DNA of 37,410 nt from the NCBI GenBank assembly GCA_026260175.1, contig JAKCWW010001088.1, positions 27,658-65,067 of the forward strand. Direction: 5' to 3'. The notes under the pieces were generated by a model. The model was not told where the DNA came from. It did no database searches and was given only the letters and a program-made list of their open reading frames with translations. The position numbers and the translations under genes are program-made. The DNA is from Reticulitermes lucifugus (Eukaryota; Arthropoda; Insecta; Blattodea; Rhinotermitidae). Positions 9,641 to 20,395 of this stretch are shown piece after piece. The stretch's first letter is position 1, and the number at the start of each line of letters is the position of its first letter.

Positions 9641-12600
9641 AGAACAAGATATAGGGTATTTAATAAACAAAAGTCAACTAATCCACTGTACAATACAAAA
9701 CATAACGTTAGTAGTTGTAAATTCCACACCCTCGATGCAGTCCCAACCTATAAGTTCATTCCCACAACGAACAATATAAGGTTATTGACACTAAACATCA
9801 TTCCTTTCTGCTTCTTAGCATTCGGAAACTTTGTGAAGCCTATTCTAGGAAATGGGTGCATAGTGCATTTGTATGCGACACTCGACAGATGTTCCGGTGG
9901 TAAAACAAGATCATGCTCTTTGAGAGAATAACAGGCGGATGTCTGCTCTTGTAAGCGTGAGCGTGCTTCCGGATTCGCGAGTCGAATGTTTCTCGCTTTG
10001 CCTTTAAAAACACTGAAGCTCTTAAAGTGATGTGTCATCAAATCTAGATGTGACTTGAATGCTTTATATGTGCGACATGGTTTCTTTTTTTGCTTTCCCT
10101 TGTGGAGGGAAACTGACATTTTTACAACTGCCATGAGCAGAGTACGGTATTGATTATCGGACTTCCTCTACGGAAGGCACAGGCCGCCAAGTTTTCTTGA
10201 TGGAATACGTACTGTAGAAGACTTGCTTTCTGGGAACTAACACTTCAAGGCTCCTTACTTGTTACATTAGAACGCTGAATGTGGAGATATTTCTTGCATC
10301 ACGTCCAAAAAAACTTCTGAGGCCCATCTGGTTCTCTCTGTACTGAATTTTTGGCGTTACTTCGCATGGATCAAGCAAACGTAGCGTGAAGCTAACCATC
10401 TAGTGCAACAGTTACTATGCACAGTTTTATACCTTCACCACTGTAAGCCTACTTAAGAATAAAAATAAATTTATATTTTCTATACCAACTGAATATCTTC
10501 ACAATTTGAAGTTCAAAATTTCCATTATGTTACTGGAGTGTAGACTTAAAATAAAGCAGATTGTTAAAGTCTATATACAATACAGGTAAAACACGTGTTG
10601 GTATACTGGTTATGTGTGTCCGTCTCATTGATCTTTTTCAGAAAAATTAGTAATAAATGAGGTAGCTCATTTCCGATTAAATCCAGTTACACCGTATTGA
10701 ATCTGCTATAGGTCTAATGATAAAATGAGATTGCGGACAGTAATTTAGTGTAAATCATAAAATTTCGGAAGGTCAAGTTGTTAATATTTAGATACTATGA
10801 AAATAAATTGTGAAAATTTTCGTTTTAAAAATATAGGAATTTAACTTACCTTTATATTTGATGGTATAAAATAGGATCTTTTAAAATGTGTAATGATAAC
10901 ACAGAATATAACACGGGAATAATATGTGAATCTGTTTGTTCTTACTTTTCAAGTAAGGCAACTTGAAAGACGTATAAGTCTTTCTATAAATTACAGTATA
11001 CCTCACAACATACAGTGCTGTATATGGGTCGCTAGATATCTACAGAGCATTAACTAACAGCATTAGTCTTTTATTGGTGTATCCAAGGGATTCATTTGCT
11101 AACACCAAGAGATTCCTAGCAGAAAACCCTCTGTCACTTATAAGTATCATGTAAGTGAAATGTGTAATGTATGTTTTCCACTTCCCATAGAGGCCTATTT
11201 TCTTTTTGAGGGTATATTTCCCATACACTTGTCAGTTTTCTAAGAGTATTGTATGCAGCAAGTTATCTACTAACGGTGTACCAATTTCATATGTTAGGTA
11301 TCCTCCCTGATATTTTTTACACTATTGTATCAAAATCTGGAGCAACATTGACCGGTTATATTACTACGACAGTCTTTTTCCTAAACATAGGTTGCATTTC
11401 AACTGAATTCAGTATGCCTGTGTGTTTATTGTTTTGACAGTCCAGCTCATCTCCACTCTTTGATTTAAACGCTTTGTCACTGTGTCACTGTCACATACTG
11501 CAATATCCTGAACTTCGCCAGAGAATAAAATACAAATCTGCTCAAGGAAAACGGGAGTGTATTCACATACATTTTACATGTGTTTGCGTTTTGAGAGAAA
11601 GTATTGAATTTCCGTACGTGACACTGCTTATCCTAATCGAAAGAATTTAGTTGCATCTGGAAATGTCCATATTCAACCCACAAATTCCATATATCCAACA
11701 GGTCACAAAGTAATATTCATATTTGCAGTTATCACAAGGTGTTCTCAAACATATGTGAAGCACATGGCACGGTCTAGTGCAGACCACATGTTATCTTGTA
11801 TTTATAGTCCCTTTGTTTGAAGATATTCTATTTTATTCATCAATGGAAATTGGATGGACAGTTGGCGATACTTCCATTCCCTTATTCCTTCTTCAAAGGA
11901 CGATTTTGGTCTTCTTGCACAATTCTTGGTTGCAGAGAATCTGCTTGAATATCTTCATGACATCACGTGGCCAAGCAAATCTTTGACGAAACAGTTAATT
12001 GCAGAGTTTCGAAAGCAACGACCACTGGGTCAGTAGTGTCTAAAACACAGCCCAGTATTAGCCGCAAGGTGATATGCCAGCATTTTTTACTTTGAACTTG
12101 AAAGAGAATTCAGATGAATTCAGTTGTGAGAGTTCTCTGTGACAGCATGGGGCTATGTGCTTGGAATTGAGGTGACTGCCTTTCCATCGATCCGAGGCAC
12201 GTTTTATCTCAAGACTGTACAAATAATTTCTACCTAATTTTTAGGACTGTATTTGTTTAACTTACAAACAGCTAATTAAATGCTTTGTGTCATCTGCACC
12301 GTTGATCAGCTCCGTCTGCATTAGAATTTTAAGGGCAATAAAAAGACACGAATATCAGTGTGGAAAGAAACAGTGCAAAGAAAGCAATTAGAAACTTCGT
12401 GTCCTCCAACGCTGGCTTATTTTCAGGAAAGGACAAATTTTCTTCGAACTAAGAGCCAGAAAATGTTTTCCCATCAGACTGCGGAGGTGATTTATCAGCA
12501 ACTTGTAGTCATCACACAAGCCAAACTTTGCGCCACCTAATGACGCTGCGAACGACAAAGACGAACACAAATGACCGATAGATAAATATTTTGGTATTCT

Positions 12601-13015
12601 GAGTGTTCGCTGACGAAGATAAGAAGTGTGGCGCAAACACTGTTGAGCTGGCGTATTCATAAAAGCAAAAGCCTACATAGAATATAAATAATTACTCTAG
12701 AAAATCCTAGGCGCTAGGACAAGTTTTCTATCTTTTTACATAGTTTCCAATCCAAAGCGTACTTGAAAGTACGTGTAAAATTATAGACATCAGATAACAT
12801 TTCATGTTATATTTTTAGGAGACTATACAAAGTAAAAACAACGTATTACGTGGAAATCATTTCTGTCTGTCTGTCCTTCCGTCTACGACCTAGTATGTCT
12901 GCCTAAAATATTAAATGAAATTTTTTTATTGTTGTGGGAGATTTTGACTCTTGCTGCTCGACGAAATTTGATAATAAGCGATTTAAAGTAAGGGATTATG
13001 CTGTTTCATTATTTA
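9641..13015. other. Long stretch without an assignable gene
   Basis: About 3.4 kb with no repeat family I could identify. The longest frame is 128 codons on the minus strand (9748-10134), rich in Lys, Ser and Phe with no domain I recognise. A more protein-like but short frame at 11854-12036 is listed separately. CTGT repeats occur at 12863-12876. Confidence 0.4.
11854..12036 (+). other. Short protein-like reading frame, unassigned
   Basis: I do not recognise this sequence. The 60-codon frame ends in a stop and its last two thirds have balanced, protein-like composition: FGLLAQFLVAENLLEYLHDI, then TWPSKSLTKQLIAEFRKQRP. A short amphipathic helix is plausible. An ag dinucleotide suitable as a splice acceptor exists upstream, but nothing shows that it is used. 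It could be a terminal exon, a transposase remnant or chance. The neighbouring sequence gives no support for any of these. Confidence 0.15.
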
Positions 13016-13019
13016 TATC

Positions 13020-13430
13020 CCACATAAATTATTATTCTGATAATCAAATCAGGAAGGATGAGGTGGATGAGGCATATGGCACTTTAGAGAGAGAGGTACA
13101 TGCAGGGGTTTGGTGCGGAAACCTGTAGGAAAGAGGCAACTTCGAAAACTTGGGCGTAGATGACAAGATAATACTAAAATGTATCTAAAAGGACTAGGAT
13201 GGGATGTCGTGGGCTGCATTCATGTGGCTGAGGACAAACGCGAGAGGCGAACTTTTGTGAACCCGGTAATGTACCTTCAACTTTCATAAAATGCGGAGAA
13301 TTTCTCGACTAGTTCAGGAAATATTAGCTCCTCAAGAAGCCTGCTCCAGGGAGTCTCTCAGTTAGCCAATCAGTCAGTCAGTCAGCCGTTCAGTGAGTGA
13401 TTGACTTAGTTAATTAATTAGTTAGTTATG
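13020..13430 (+). pseudogene. LINE-A reverse transcriptase C-terminus with tandem tail
   Basis: In one plus-strand frame the blocks RGLVRKPVGKRQLRKLGRR and QDNTKMYLKGLGWD, then IKCGEFLD and LLKKPAPGSL, follow in the order seen in the better copy at 19890-20395. In-frame stops occur within and between blocks. The end passes into CAGTCAGTCAGTCAG and TTAATTAATTAGTTAGTTA (about 13370-13430), the same tetranucleotide tail type as at 20390. An overlapping 64-codon frame at 12934-13128 is a shadow. Confidence 0.75.
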
Positions 13431-14405
13431 GTTTTTGCTAAAGCTGAAACATTCCGAAATATAATAGACAGTAGTATACTAATAAATATAGTTGTGTTTG
13501 GCTGCTCCCTTTCCTCTATTTTTAGTTAGTTAATTAATTGTTTTGTTAGTTACATAGGGTATGGGGTTACCTTTACTACAATTTTCTTGGTATTCCGATT
13601 TTTAGTTTATTGACCCACAAGGAAATCCATTTTACTTAGATCGTAAACAGACTTCTTCACTTACATCATAAACCACCAATAGGATTTCATAAACAAAACG
13701 TTACTAAGCAAAATAAACTGCAAAGAACGCCGTTAAAAAGTTTTTTCCATTATGGGGTGCACAATTTCCAGTCTTGTTGGCTTTAAATTTCAACTGCAGA
13801 CTGTAGGGCTGATCACGTGACATTTCGCCTAATTCTGTTCCATACCAGAACAAATGTGTGTCTGTCTGATTAGAAAGTTTTGTTACTCAAAATTGTACTC
13901 AAAATTTTATATTTTTTGAAAGCCTAATGCGGCCCGCCACTAAAATGTTTGGACACGCAAGTTTTATATCAGCTATCTCACGACTTAGATATATGAATAA
14001 AAAAGCATGAGATGTCGTGCACTTTGAATGTAAAGAGCATAGCTGAGCAGTAGAATTATACATCTATATTAGGAGAGTCGTTTGATAAAATGTTAATTTG
14101 AGTTGGGATCAACGTTTGTGTAAAACGTATGAATTTCAAATGTTAACTGTTTCATACATTCTGGAGATTAAATCTTGCGTTGGTTTGTATGCATAATTCT
14201 ATATAGATGTCACGGTTTATCCGTGTAGGCTGGAGGTTCCTTGTAAATATGAAACTTTAAAAACGATTTCATCTTTTGGGGTTGTACGCAGTATCCACTT
14301 TCAAAGTACCTGTTCTGCCTGTCACTGTAGAAGACATAGGGAGTACGTTACATCGTAACATGTTAACTGCAATTGGTTTATTATCTGAATAAATTTAATC
14401 AGTTT
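13431..14405. other. No recognisable feature
   Basis: AT-rich. TAGTTAGTTAATTAATT near 13521-13540 may be a separated piece of the preceding tail. Confidence 0.4.
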
Positions 14406-14410
14406 TCGAC

Positions 14411-14580
14411 CGAATTGGCGTAGTCGATGTATCTGCTAGCTACGGGCTGGACGCTCCGGGGTTCGAATCCTAGGAGCAGCACAGGATTCTTCTCTTCTCC
14501 AAAACTGTCCAGACCGACCTTCACAGCGCGGGCAGGGAAATATTTACCTTTTTCTTATCAGCACTTAATCTGAAGAAAAA
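14411..14580 (+). repeat. tRNA-derived SINE copy, head only
   Basis: An A-box-like ttggcgtagtcgatgtatct is followed by gctacgggctggacgctccg and the B-box gggttcgaatccta (about 14459-14472). Then ctccaaaactgtccagacc matches the body of the copy at 23645. The sequence diverges after about 14560. Confidence 0.75.
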
Positions 14581-14639
14581 AAATAATTTTGGAGCACTTT
14601 ATGAGGCCATACTTGATATTACACATGTTTGAGATTTAC

Positions 14640-15180
14640 AGCAGATTTATTTATTTCTTATGTCGTTTAACGACACTGTTTTAGCTACATATGTTTTATG
14701 CGTCCAATAATTTGTAAAGATTATAGTGAATAATGGGTAAGCAAATATTTGATAGGTTCACTAGATAACCTAACAGTTCGCACCACTAACAACGACAGCA
14801 CACGAAACAAAACAGCTTAATATAAATATGATCTTCAGAACACACAAAACCACGATTTTATGCATCAATTAGCCTATGACGAGCTAAAACAAGAAAACTA
14901 TGCTGCTATTTTAACCTTGTACATACAACTCAGACAAGACTTTAAGTTGTTATACAGTGTGTTTTACATATATTTTACAAATTTAAACGTGTATCCGTTT
15001 TAAAGTGTTTTTACAACCTACATATAAGGCAAAAGTGATCTAGACTGCATTCGCAATTGACTGAGCATATGGATGTGAAATAAGTGTAGTTTGTGACCCC
15101 CTGAAGATGGTCTATAAGCAGACCGAAACATATGTAGGGGAATTTAATAAACTATAAAATAGTTTCAAATGAATGTGCAT
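14640..15180 (+). repeat. Candidate Penelope-like element terminal repeat
   Basis: This segment contains a hammerhead-like motif (separate entry) followed by AATAAA at about 15146-15151. Hammerhead motifs in or near long terminal repeats are a described property of Penelope-like retroelements in animals. I see no GIY-YIG endonuclease or reverse transcriptase coding remnant next to it, so the boundaries and the assignment are inferred from the ribozyme motif alone. Confidence 0.4.
15087..15154 (+). ncRNA. Candidate hammerhead ribozyme motif
   Basis: The core CTGAAGA lies at 15101-15107. Stem II is GGTCT (15109-15113) with AGACC (15120-15124), then GAA (15125-15127). A minimal stem III follows, ACAT (15128-15131) with ATGT (15132-15135), with A at 15136 as the predicted cleavage-site nucleotide. 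Stem I is CCCC (15097-15100) with GGGG (15137-15140), extended beyond an internal loop by TAGTTT (15087-15092) with AAACTA (15149-15154). Invariant C3, U4, G5, A6, G8, A9, G12, A13 and A14 are all present. One unpaired T (15108) lies between A9 and stem II, which departs from the canonical fold. Stem III has no real loop. Confidence 0.6.
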
Positions 15181-15547
15181 TTAGTTGGTTATTAAGTATT
15201 TGATAGCCTTTTGAAGGAAATGTTCTGGAATTTTCCTGGACTTGTGAAGAGAAACAAAATAGACACCAGACATTACTACTTGTAAACGGACACGGGTTCG
15301 AATCTGATTTCCTCTTTTTATACCCTTTCCGACTTCAGCAATGTCTGTCATTCGACATGTCAGGAAATTTACACTCTCAGCAGTTACGAATTTTCGGCCA
15401 TAGTTTCGTGTTAATAAAGCCAAGTTGAGCTAAAAGTATGAGTAATACGATCTAACCAACTTTTAAAAACCGCGTGATAGCTAATATGCACATTTCAAAA
15501 GAAAATTTTGGTCATTTGTTCTATTGTGAGAGTTTCTATGAACTTAC
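15155..15547. other. No recognisable feature
   Basis: An 80-codon minus-strand frame at 15181-15423 has no recognisable motif. Confidence 0.35.
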
Positions 15548-15907
15548 TACGAGGGACAGTCAATAAATAACCGCACTATTCATATTCCTTCCGACGGGGG
15601 TTGTTTTGGGCGATGCGGCTGGTAGCAGTGTTAGCCTCAATTTTGGCACGCCTGCTGATAGGGTCAACATCAGCGCATCACTCGCATTAAGCCGGAAAGA
15701 CTGTTTCCAAGACGGCGGCTCCGTTGTTGCAGTGCACCAAAGAAAAACAGTGTGCTGTTATCAAATTTTTATGGTTGAAAGGGGTGAAGACGGCAGAAAT
15801 TAACAGCAATATGTAGAAAAATGACACAGTTTGAAATTTCATGTAACTTTCTTCGTAGGATATATGGGTTTTAGCATCTTGCCATTATTTATTGATTGAC
15901 ATTTGTA
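15548..15907 (+). mobile_element. Internally deleted mariner-like element
   Basis: The left end TA-cgagggacagtcaataaata (from 15548) and the right end ttatttattgattgacattt (from about 15885) are inverted repeats. They agree at about 20 of 27 positions, and each end carries a TA, the mariner target dinucleotide. Just inside the left end, a frame reads CTKEKQCAVIKFLWLKGVKT then AEI (about 15734-15802), the start of a mariner transposase helix-turn-helix domain. Within about 12 bp the sequence becomes tatgtagaaaaatga, which reads YVEK-stop, a usual mariner transposase C-terminus. The catalytic centre (about 1 kb expected) is missing, so it is non-autonomous at about 356 bp. The N-terminal residues upstream of CTKEK are in other frames or diverged. 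Confidence 0.8.
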
Positions 15908-16655
15908 TATTGTTTATGTAATAGTCCTACGTTGTCCTTAATTCTTCTAAACATCATTTTATCGTAAGCAATGAACATGGCAAGGGTCACTTTGTTAGAA
16001 CTCGCTCCAAGAGAGCAAGAAGTTGTTCAAAGTATGGTACTGTGTACATGCAATAAAAGGGAACCCTATTTTTAACAAAGGCAGTAATCATCCCACGCCA
16101 CCAACTTGCAGGAAGTGATAAATGATTCCGAGCAACAAAACATCACAGTTGTTACGAATCCTATCCTCTTCACTGTCACATTCGTTCAACAGAAAGGAAT
16201 TATCGACACCCTTAATGTAACACGTGGCGGATGAGTAGAGATTGATTGGATTGCATGAGAGACTTGCAGTAACCTATTCCCTTACTGATCTCTCCCTCTT
16301 CTGTCTTCCCCAACCTCAAAAACTGACCTACGTAATGATCTTTTCCCATCCGTACTAACTCATATTTTGTCTATTTAGTGGCCTGAATTTAGCATAAAAT
16401 TTCAAATAAAATCTTGCTTGTGGAAAAAGTGCATTACCATAGCAAGCTGCTTACTCAACTTCTGCACTTATAGCATTTAGCCACAGATTTATTAGTCTGC
16501 CCATTTAAAAAGCACAGTTGTTAGAACATTGAATTACCTTCATTAACAATATGCAAAAGTACTCAGCATTTTCGCGCAATTGTATTTGTGTCTTTTGTGT
16601 AATGCTCACAATAAAGAGTAATTATTTCCCTACCCTACATTAAACGGTTGGTCTT
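15908..16655. other. No recognisable feature
   Basis: AT-rich. No gene or repeat identified. Confidence 0.4.
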
Positions 16656-16659
16656 CTGA

Positions 16660-17410
16660 ATGGAAATGAAGAGTGTTTACTTTTACTCAGAAACTGTATA
16701 TCATTCATTCCATACTCTTATCTCATGACAGGTCTATAGCCTCTTCCAAAGCGAGTTCTCCATAGATTGCAATATAGTGTTTTCTCTTTCAATTTCGAGT
16801 ATCCTTTCTTTTTCTTGAGGTCACCCAGTAGCTGCCTACGCCTTTTTTCTCGTCCTCCCGTCACTTCTATCCTTACCTCCATATTTCCTACAACAACGTG
16901 ATTTAGAAGGCAGTTCCTACGCAAGATGTGACCAATCCATTTAGCCTTCTTTCTATTTATTGTATGTAGAATATTCCTGTCCTCCTTGGCTCTATGTAAT
17001 ACTTCTTTCTCCCACGATCTGTCTAACTGATCTCCATCCTTCTCCAGTACCACATTTCAAAACTTTCCAGGTATTTCTGATCTACTTTCCAAAGTGCCCA
17101 AGTTTCAGCACCATAAAAACCTGTGCTCCGAATGTGGCACTTGACTAGTTTCTTCCTTGAATTTCAGTCTAATTTTGTGAAGAGCTTCTTCTTGTTGAAT
17201 GCTGTTTTTGCCATGGCATTCCTGGATTTAATTTCACGTGTACACCTTGCATCATTTGTTATTATGCTACCCAAATAGTTGAAATATTCCACAAGCTCCG
17301 ATTGTTGTGAGTAGAAACTGTACCTTTGAATAATAATCCAGGTGAAGCTCCCTACAGCAAAAAAAATCCACTCCCAATGCAAATCATCCGACGTTGTCAT
17401 CATCAAACTT
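16660..17410 (-). pseudogene. RTE-like retroelement reverse transcriptase C-terminal region, frameshifted
   Basis: On the minus strand, from high to low coordinate, the blocks are VEYFNYLGSIITNDARCTRE then IKSRNAMAKTAFNKKKLF (17164-17310). Next come KKLVKCHIRS and FYGAETWALWKVDQKYLESF (about 17055-17160). Last come HRAKEDRNILHTINRKKAKW, IGHILRRNCLLNHVV and LWRTRFGRGYRPVMR (16718-16990). YLG...I and the GAETW landmark mark the region just after the reverse transcriptase catalytic domain in endonuclease/reverse-transcriptase LINEs. The frame changes near 17155 and again near 17010-17030, and there is a stop in the middle block, so it is not expressed as one protein. The YADD-containing palm domain would lie above 17410 and is not recognisable. 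It is a different family from LINE-A. Confidence 0.82.
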
Positions 17411-17655
17411 TGGCCATAACGCCGCTATTGTAATGTTAATATAATTCCACCATATCACACATAAATAACTGAGCTGCTCAACTTCTTTATTTTGCTTTTA
17501 CACGAGTCTACTCAAGCAGTCTACTTCCCAATATTTTACCTCCACTTCCCAACTCTTTACCTTGTACCCATCCTACCTTCACCAGAATGATTATCCAGCA
17601 CTAACTTGGAACATTTAAAGGCGTGAAATTTTCCTTTTTGCGTGTTATAAATATG
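17411..17655. other. No recognisable feature
   Basis: It may include diverged upstream sequence of the retroelement at 16660-17410, but I see no clear motif. Confidence 0.3.
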
Positions 17656-17659
17656 CAAC

Positions 17660-17865
17660 TTGGATAGTGTATTCGGTATAGTGACTATGCTACAGCCTGA
17701 ACAAGGGATGAATCGTGGTTCGAGTCTTGGCGCGCAAAGACATTTTTCTCTTCACCAGTTTGCAGACCGGCTCTGTGTTCCGCCCAGCCGCCTGGTGGGT
17801 AACGGAAGCACTTTTTTAGGGACTAAAGGGAGTCAAACTAACCACTCACCCGGTCCTATATGCCT
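17660..17865 (+). repeat. tRNA-derived SINE copy
   Basis: An A-box-like ttcggtatagtgactatgct is followed by the B-box ggttcgagtcttg (about 17716-17728). Then come ctcttcaccagtttgcagac and the landmark aaactaaccactcaccc that also occurs in the copies at 23645 and 37070. The plus-strand open frame here is incidental. Confidence 0.7.
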
Positions 17866-18059
17866 TGTTGTGACCACTTGACATCGGCATTTACCTGTAA
17901 TAGACGTAATGTCTCTCATATCCCTTCTCCAAAACACACAAGGAACATAATTTCTTCTCTCTCGGTCTCCGTTCACAATTCCAAGGGATACGGTTACATT
18001 TGCTTGTAAAGTACTGAGCAAAAATAAAATTCTTATTGGGAATCATTTCAAAAAAATAA

Positions 18060-18176
18060 GGGAGCGAAGCGTGAAACTGTTAACTCTCCTCCGTACAGTC
18101 CCATTTTTAAGAATGTGTGGAGCTAGACCTCTACTCTCCCATACGTCTTCATAATATGGTGTTAATTAAGCACCGG
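18060..18176 (+). repeat. tRNA-derived SINE copy, 3' half
   Basis: Starts within ggagcgaagcgtgaaactgt and continues with ctctactctcccatacgtct. It ends in GTTAATTAAGCACCGG, the same terminus as the copies at 34690-34940 and 28895-29135. Because the preceding copy already reaches the adjacent landmark, this is a separate insertion. Confidence 0.7.
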
Positions 18177-18598
18177 CAACTTTTACATGCTTACCTGTAC
18201 GCAGGTCTACAAATAGCCCTATGTGTATCTACGTATTCATAAACTGTTTATGTATGAACTTCCGACTTTTTTCTGTCTCATGTTTTGCGAACTTTTTCGC
18301 AATAATATATTTTTATTAATTTTCTTCGAAAGTGTTTGCTATCATTCATACTGCTGAAGTACCACATATAATATAATTGAATGAGGTATAGTATGCCTGA
18401 TTCTTGAGAAGCTAATGATTTTTTTATCTAGTCAATTTTAACGCTATTCTAAAGTTAAAGTACTTTTGACTGCATTTAAGTGGTGCCTGTAATTTTCGCA
18501 ATGCCTTAGTGGCTGCGTGAAGTAACTGACAATAATACGGTGTACCGTGTGCTGCATAGTAGTCGTAATGGTAATTTTGCGGTCGAAACTGATAAACG
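18177..18598. other. No recognisable feature
   Basis: AT-rich, nothing identified. Confidence 0.4.
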
Positions 18599-18599
18599 C

Positions 18600-19160
18600 C
18601 GAATTCCTTTAAGGTGTACAGTCATCATTATAAATAAGGTTTTCGAGCCTAATAGACACGTTAAAAATATTTGTTTGCATGCTTTCTGGGGTCTGATGAA
18701 TAGATATATAAATAGAATAAATTAATATTTTGTCACCAAAAGCACTCTGAAAACAATGCATAATACTGTTAGCTGTATCGCCTATTGCACTGTCTTGCTG
18801 AAAAGGCATAGGTGGTTCTCTCGTAACCAGACAGGAGTTTAAAGAATGGCGCCACAATATGTGTAACATGTCGGTGTGGTATGTTTGCAGAACAAAATGG
18901 GCCCAATGATCCTACTTGCACTCATAGCACACCACACACAAACCTTTATGTCACGTAATGACACTTCGTGAATTAGCATAAGGTTTTATGGAAAATCGAA
19001 ACTGTTATTTTGAGAGTCAAAATATCTATTTAGATAAAATCAACCTTCATCTCTAAGTGTGGAGTCTGTGTTTCCATCATGCATCCCATGAAGACACCCA
19101 ATTTACAAAATTCAGACTTGGTTCACGATTTCTGTCGTAAAGGTTGTGAACCATATTTAT
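18600..19160 (-). pseudogene. mariner/Tc-type DDE transposase, broken
   Basis: Minus-strand blocks in order: VHNLYDRNREPSLNFVNW (about 19090-19150), then DEG-stop-FYLNRYFDSQNNSF (about 19000-19051), in which the D is the expected first catalytic aspartate. Then IHEVSLRDIKVCVWCAMSAS and RIIGPILF (about 18890-18960), and finally PMPFQQDSAIGDTANSIMHC then FQSAFGDK (about 18730-18810), where QQD (18791-18799) holds the second catalytic aspartate. The usual WPPRSPDL-type segment with the third acidic residue is not convincingly preserved. At least one frameshift (near 18855-18890) and two stops interrupt it. The N-terminal DNA-binding domain and terminal inverted repeats were not found. It belongs to the IS630-Tc1-mariner superfamily but is clearly distinct from the deleted element at 15548. 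Confidence 0.8.
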
Positions 19161-19164
19161 CTTC

Positions 19165-19795
19165 TTTGGACGTAACTGCTGATTGCGCGTGGAGACCAGA
19201 CAATCTTAATCTGGTAATGCGCGTTTGGGCGAGCCGGTGATTGGGCTAAGTGGTATTAGGACCCGACAAGAAGTGACCAGGTATAGTAGACATATAAAAG
19301 ATATCTCTGTAGGCTTAAGTATATATATGCTGAAACGTACATAAATATCTGAAGGATAATTCAAGAGTAACTCCGATTTACCCATGGCCGCGCGTGAGTG
19401 CGTGCCTGCGTGCCTGTATTTGTGTGGATTGCCGTCTTATTTACTGCATTATTTCTGTCCTCGACATTTGTCGTAATTGGTCTTGAAACACACAAGCCCT
19501 GCCCTACATATACCAATATATATTTTTAACTAATCATTTATAATAGAAGAAACGCTACTTCTGTTCCGGAGATATTGACAGAAGCCACGAAAGGCTTCTC
19601 TCAGAGTAGCTGCCCCGAGAATCGAAGTAACGTATGTTATGGATTATCACCTTGTGTTGAAGCACAAAATATCACCAAAGTAAAGTTTCGTCTTTGGGTC
19701 GTTAGCTTCCTGACAAATATAACAAATAGCTGCTCGCCGTGTTCTCTAATGTCCTTATTACTACTTATATAGTTATCCTCTCACACTACACTTAA
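19165..19795. other. No recognisable gene
   Basis: Nothing identified. A 65-codon plus-strand frame at 19575-19772 is unremarkable. Confidence 0.4.
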
Positions 19796-19850
19796 CTTAA
19801 GCATGTTGGCTCAACGGCAAGGCATTCGGTTTCCGTTCTGAATTGCTATT
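19796..19850 (+). repeat. Possible tRNA-like fragment
   Basis: gttggctcaacggcaaggca looks like an A-box region, but no B-box follows at the right distance. It may be a SINE head remnant upstream of LINE-A. Confidence 0.2.
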
Positions 19851-19889
19851 TGTGGCTTACTAAGCGACGCTGTCGGTAGATCAGATTAC

Positions 19890-20395
19890 TACAATATTGC
19901 GTGTTTGTATGGGTGTGAGACTTGTTCTCTCACATTGAGGGAGGAACAGAGGCTGAGGGTGTTTGAGAAGAGGGTGCTGAAGAAAATATTTGGGTTTAAG
20001 GGGAATGAGGTGACAGGGGAGTGGAGATGACTACATAACGAGGAGTTTCATGAATTGTACTCCCCACCAAATATTATTCGGGCGATCAAATCAAGATGAG
20101 ATGGGCCGGGAATGTAGCACATATGGGGGAGAGGAGAGGTGCATACAGGATTTTGGTGGGGCAACCTGAGGGAAAGATACCACTTGGAAGAGAGACGTAA
20201 ATTGGAAGACAATATTAAAATGGATCTTCAAGAAGTGGGATGGGGGCATGGACTGGATTGGCTCAGGATAGGGACAGGTGGCTGGCTGTTGTGAATACGG
20301 TAATGAACCTTCGGGTTCCATGAAATGTGGGGAATTTCTTGACTAGCTGACGACCTGTTAGCTGCTCAATAAGGACTCCGCTCCATGGAGTGAGT
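19890..20395 (+). pseudogene. LINE-A reverse transcriptase C-terminus, best copy
   Basis: From about 19915 the plus strand reads CETCSLTL, then REEQRLRVFEKRVLKKIFG, FKGNEVTGEWR-stop-LHNEEFHELY and SPPNIIRAIKSR. After frame changes it gives the RWAGHVA-, GKRPLGR- and DNIKMDL-equivalent stretches (20098-20225). It ends with nn[20 protein letters not shown] and a 3' segment tgctcaataaggactccgct near 20361-20380. This order defines the family for the other copies in the window. These are landmarks of the region downstream of the reverse transcriptase domain in jockey/RTE-like LINEs. The endonuclease and palm domain are absent, consistent with 5' truncation at integration. The element merges without a break into the tetranucleotide array that follows. 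Confidence 0.85.

Noticed and set aside
9748..10134. 128-codon minus-strand frame (MAVVKMSV...)
   Set aside because: No recognisable domain, overlapping open frame on the other strand, and no supporting context. Too weak to call a gene.
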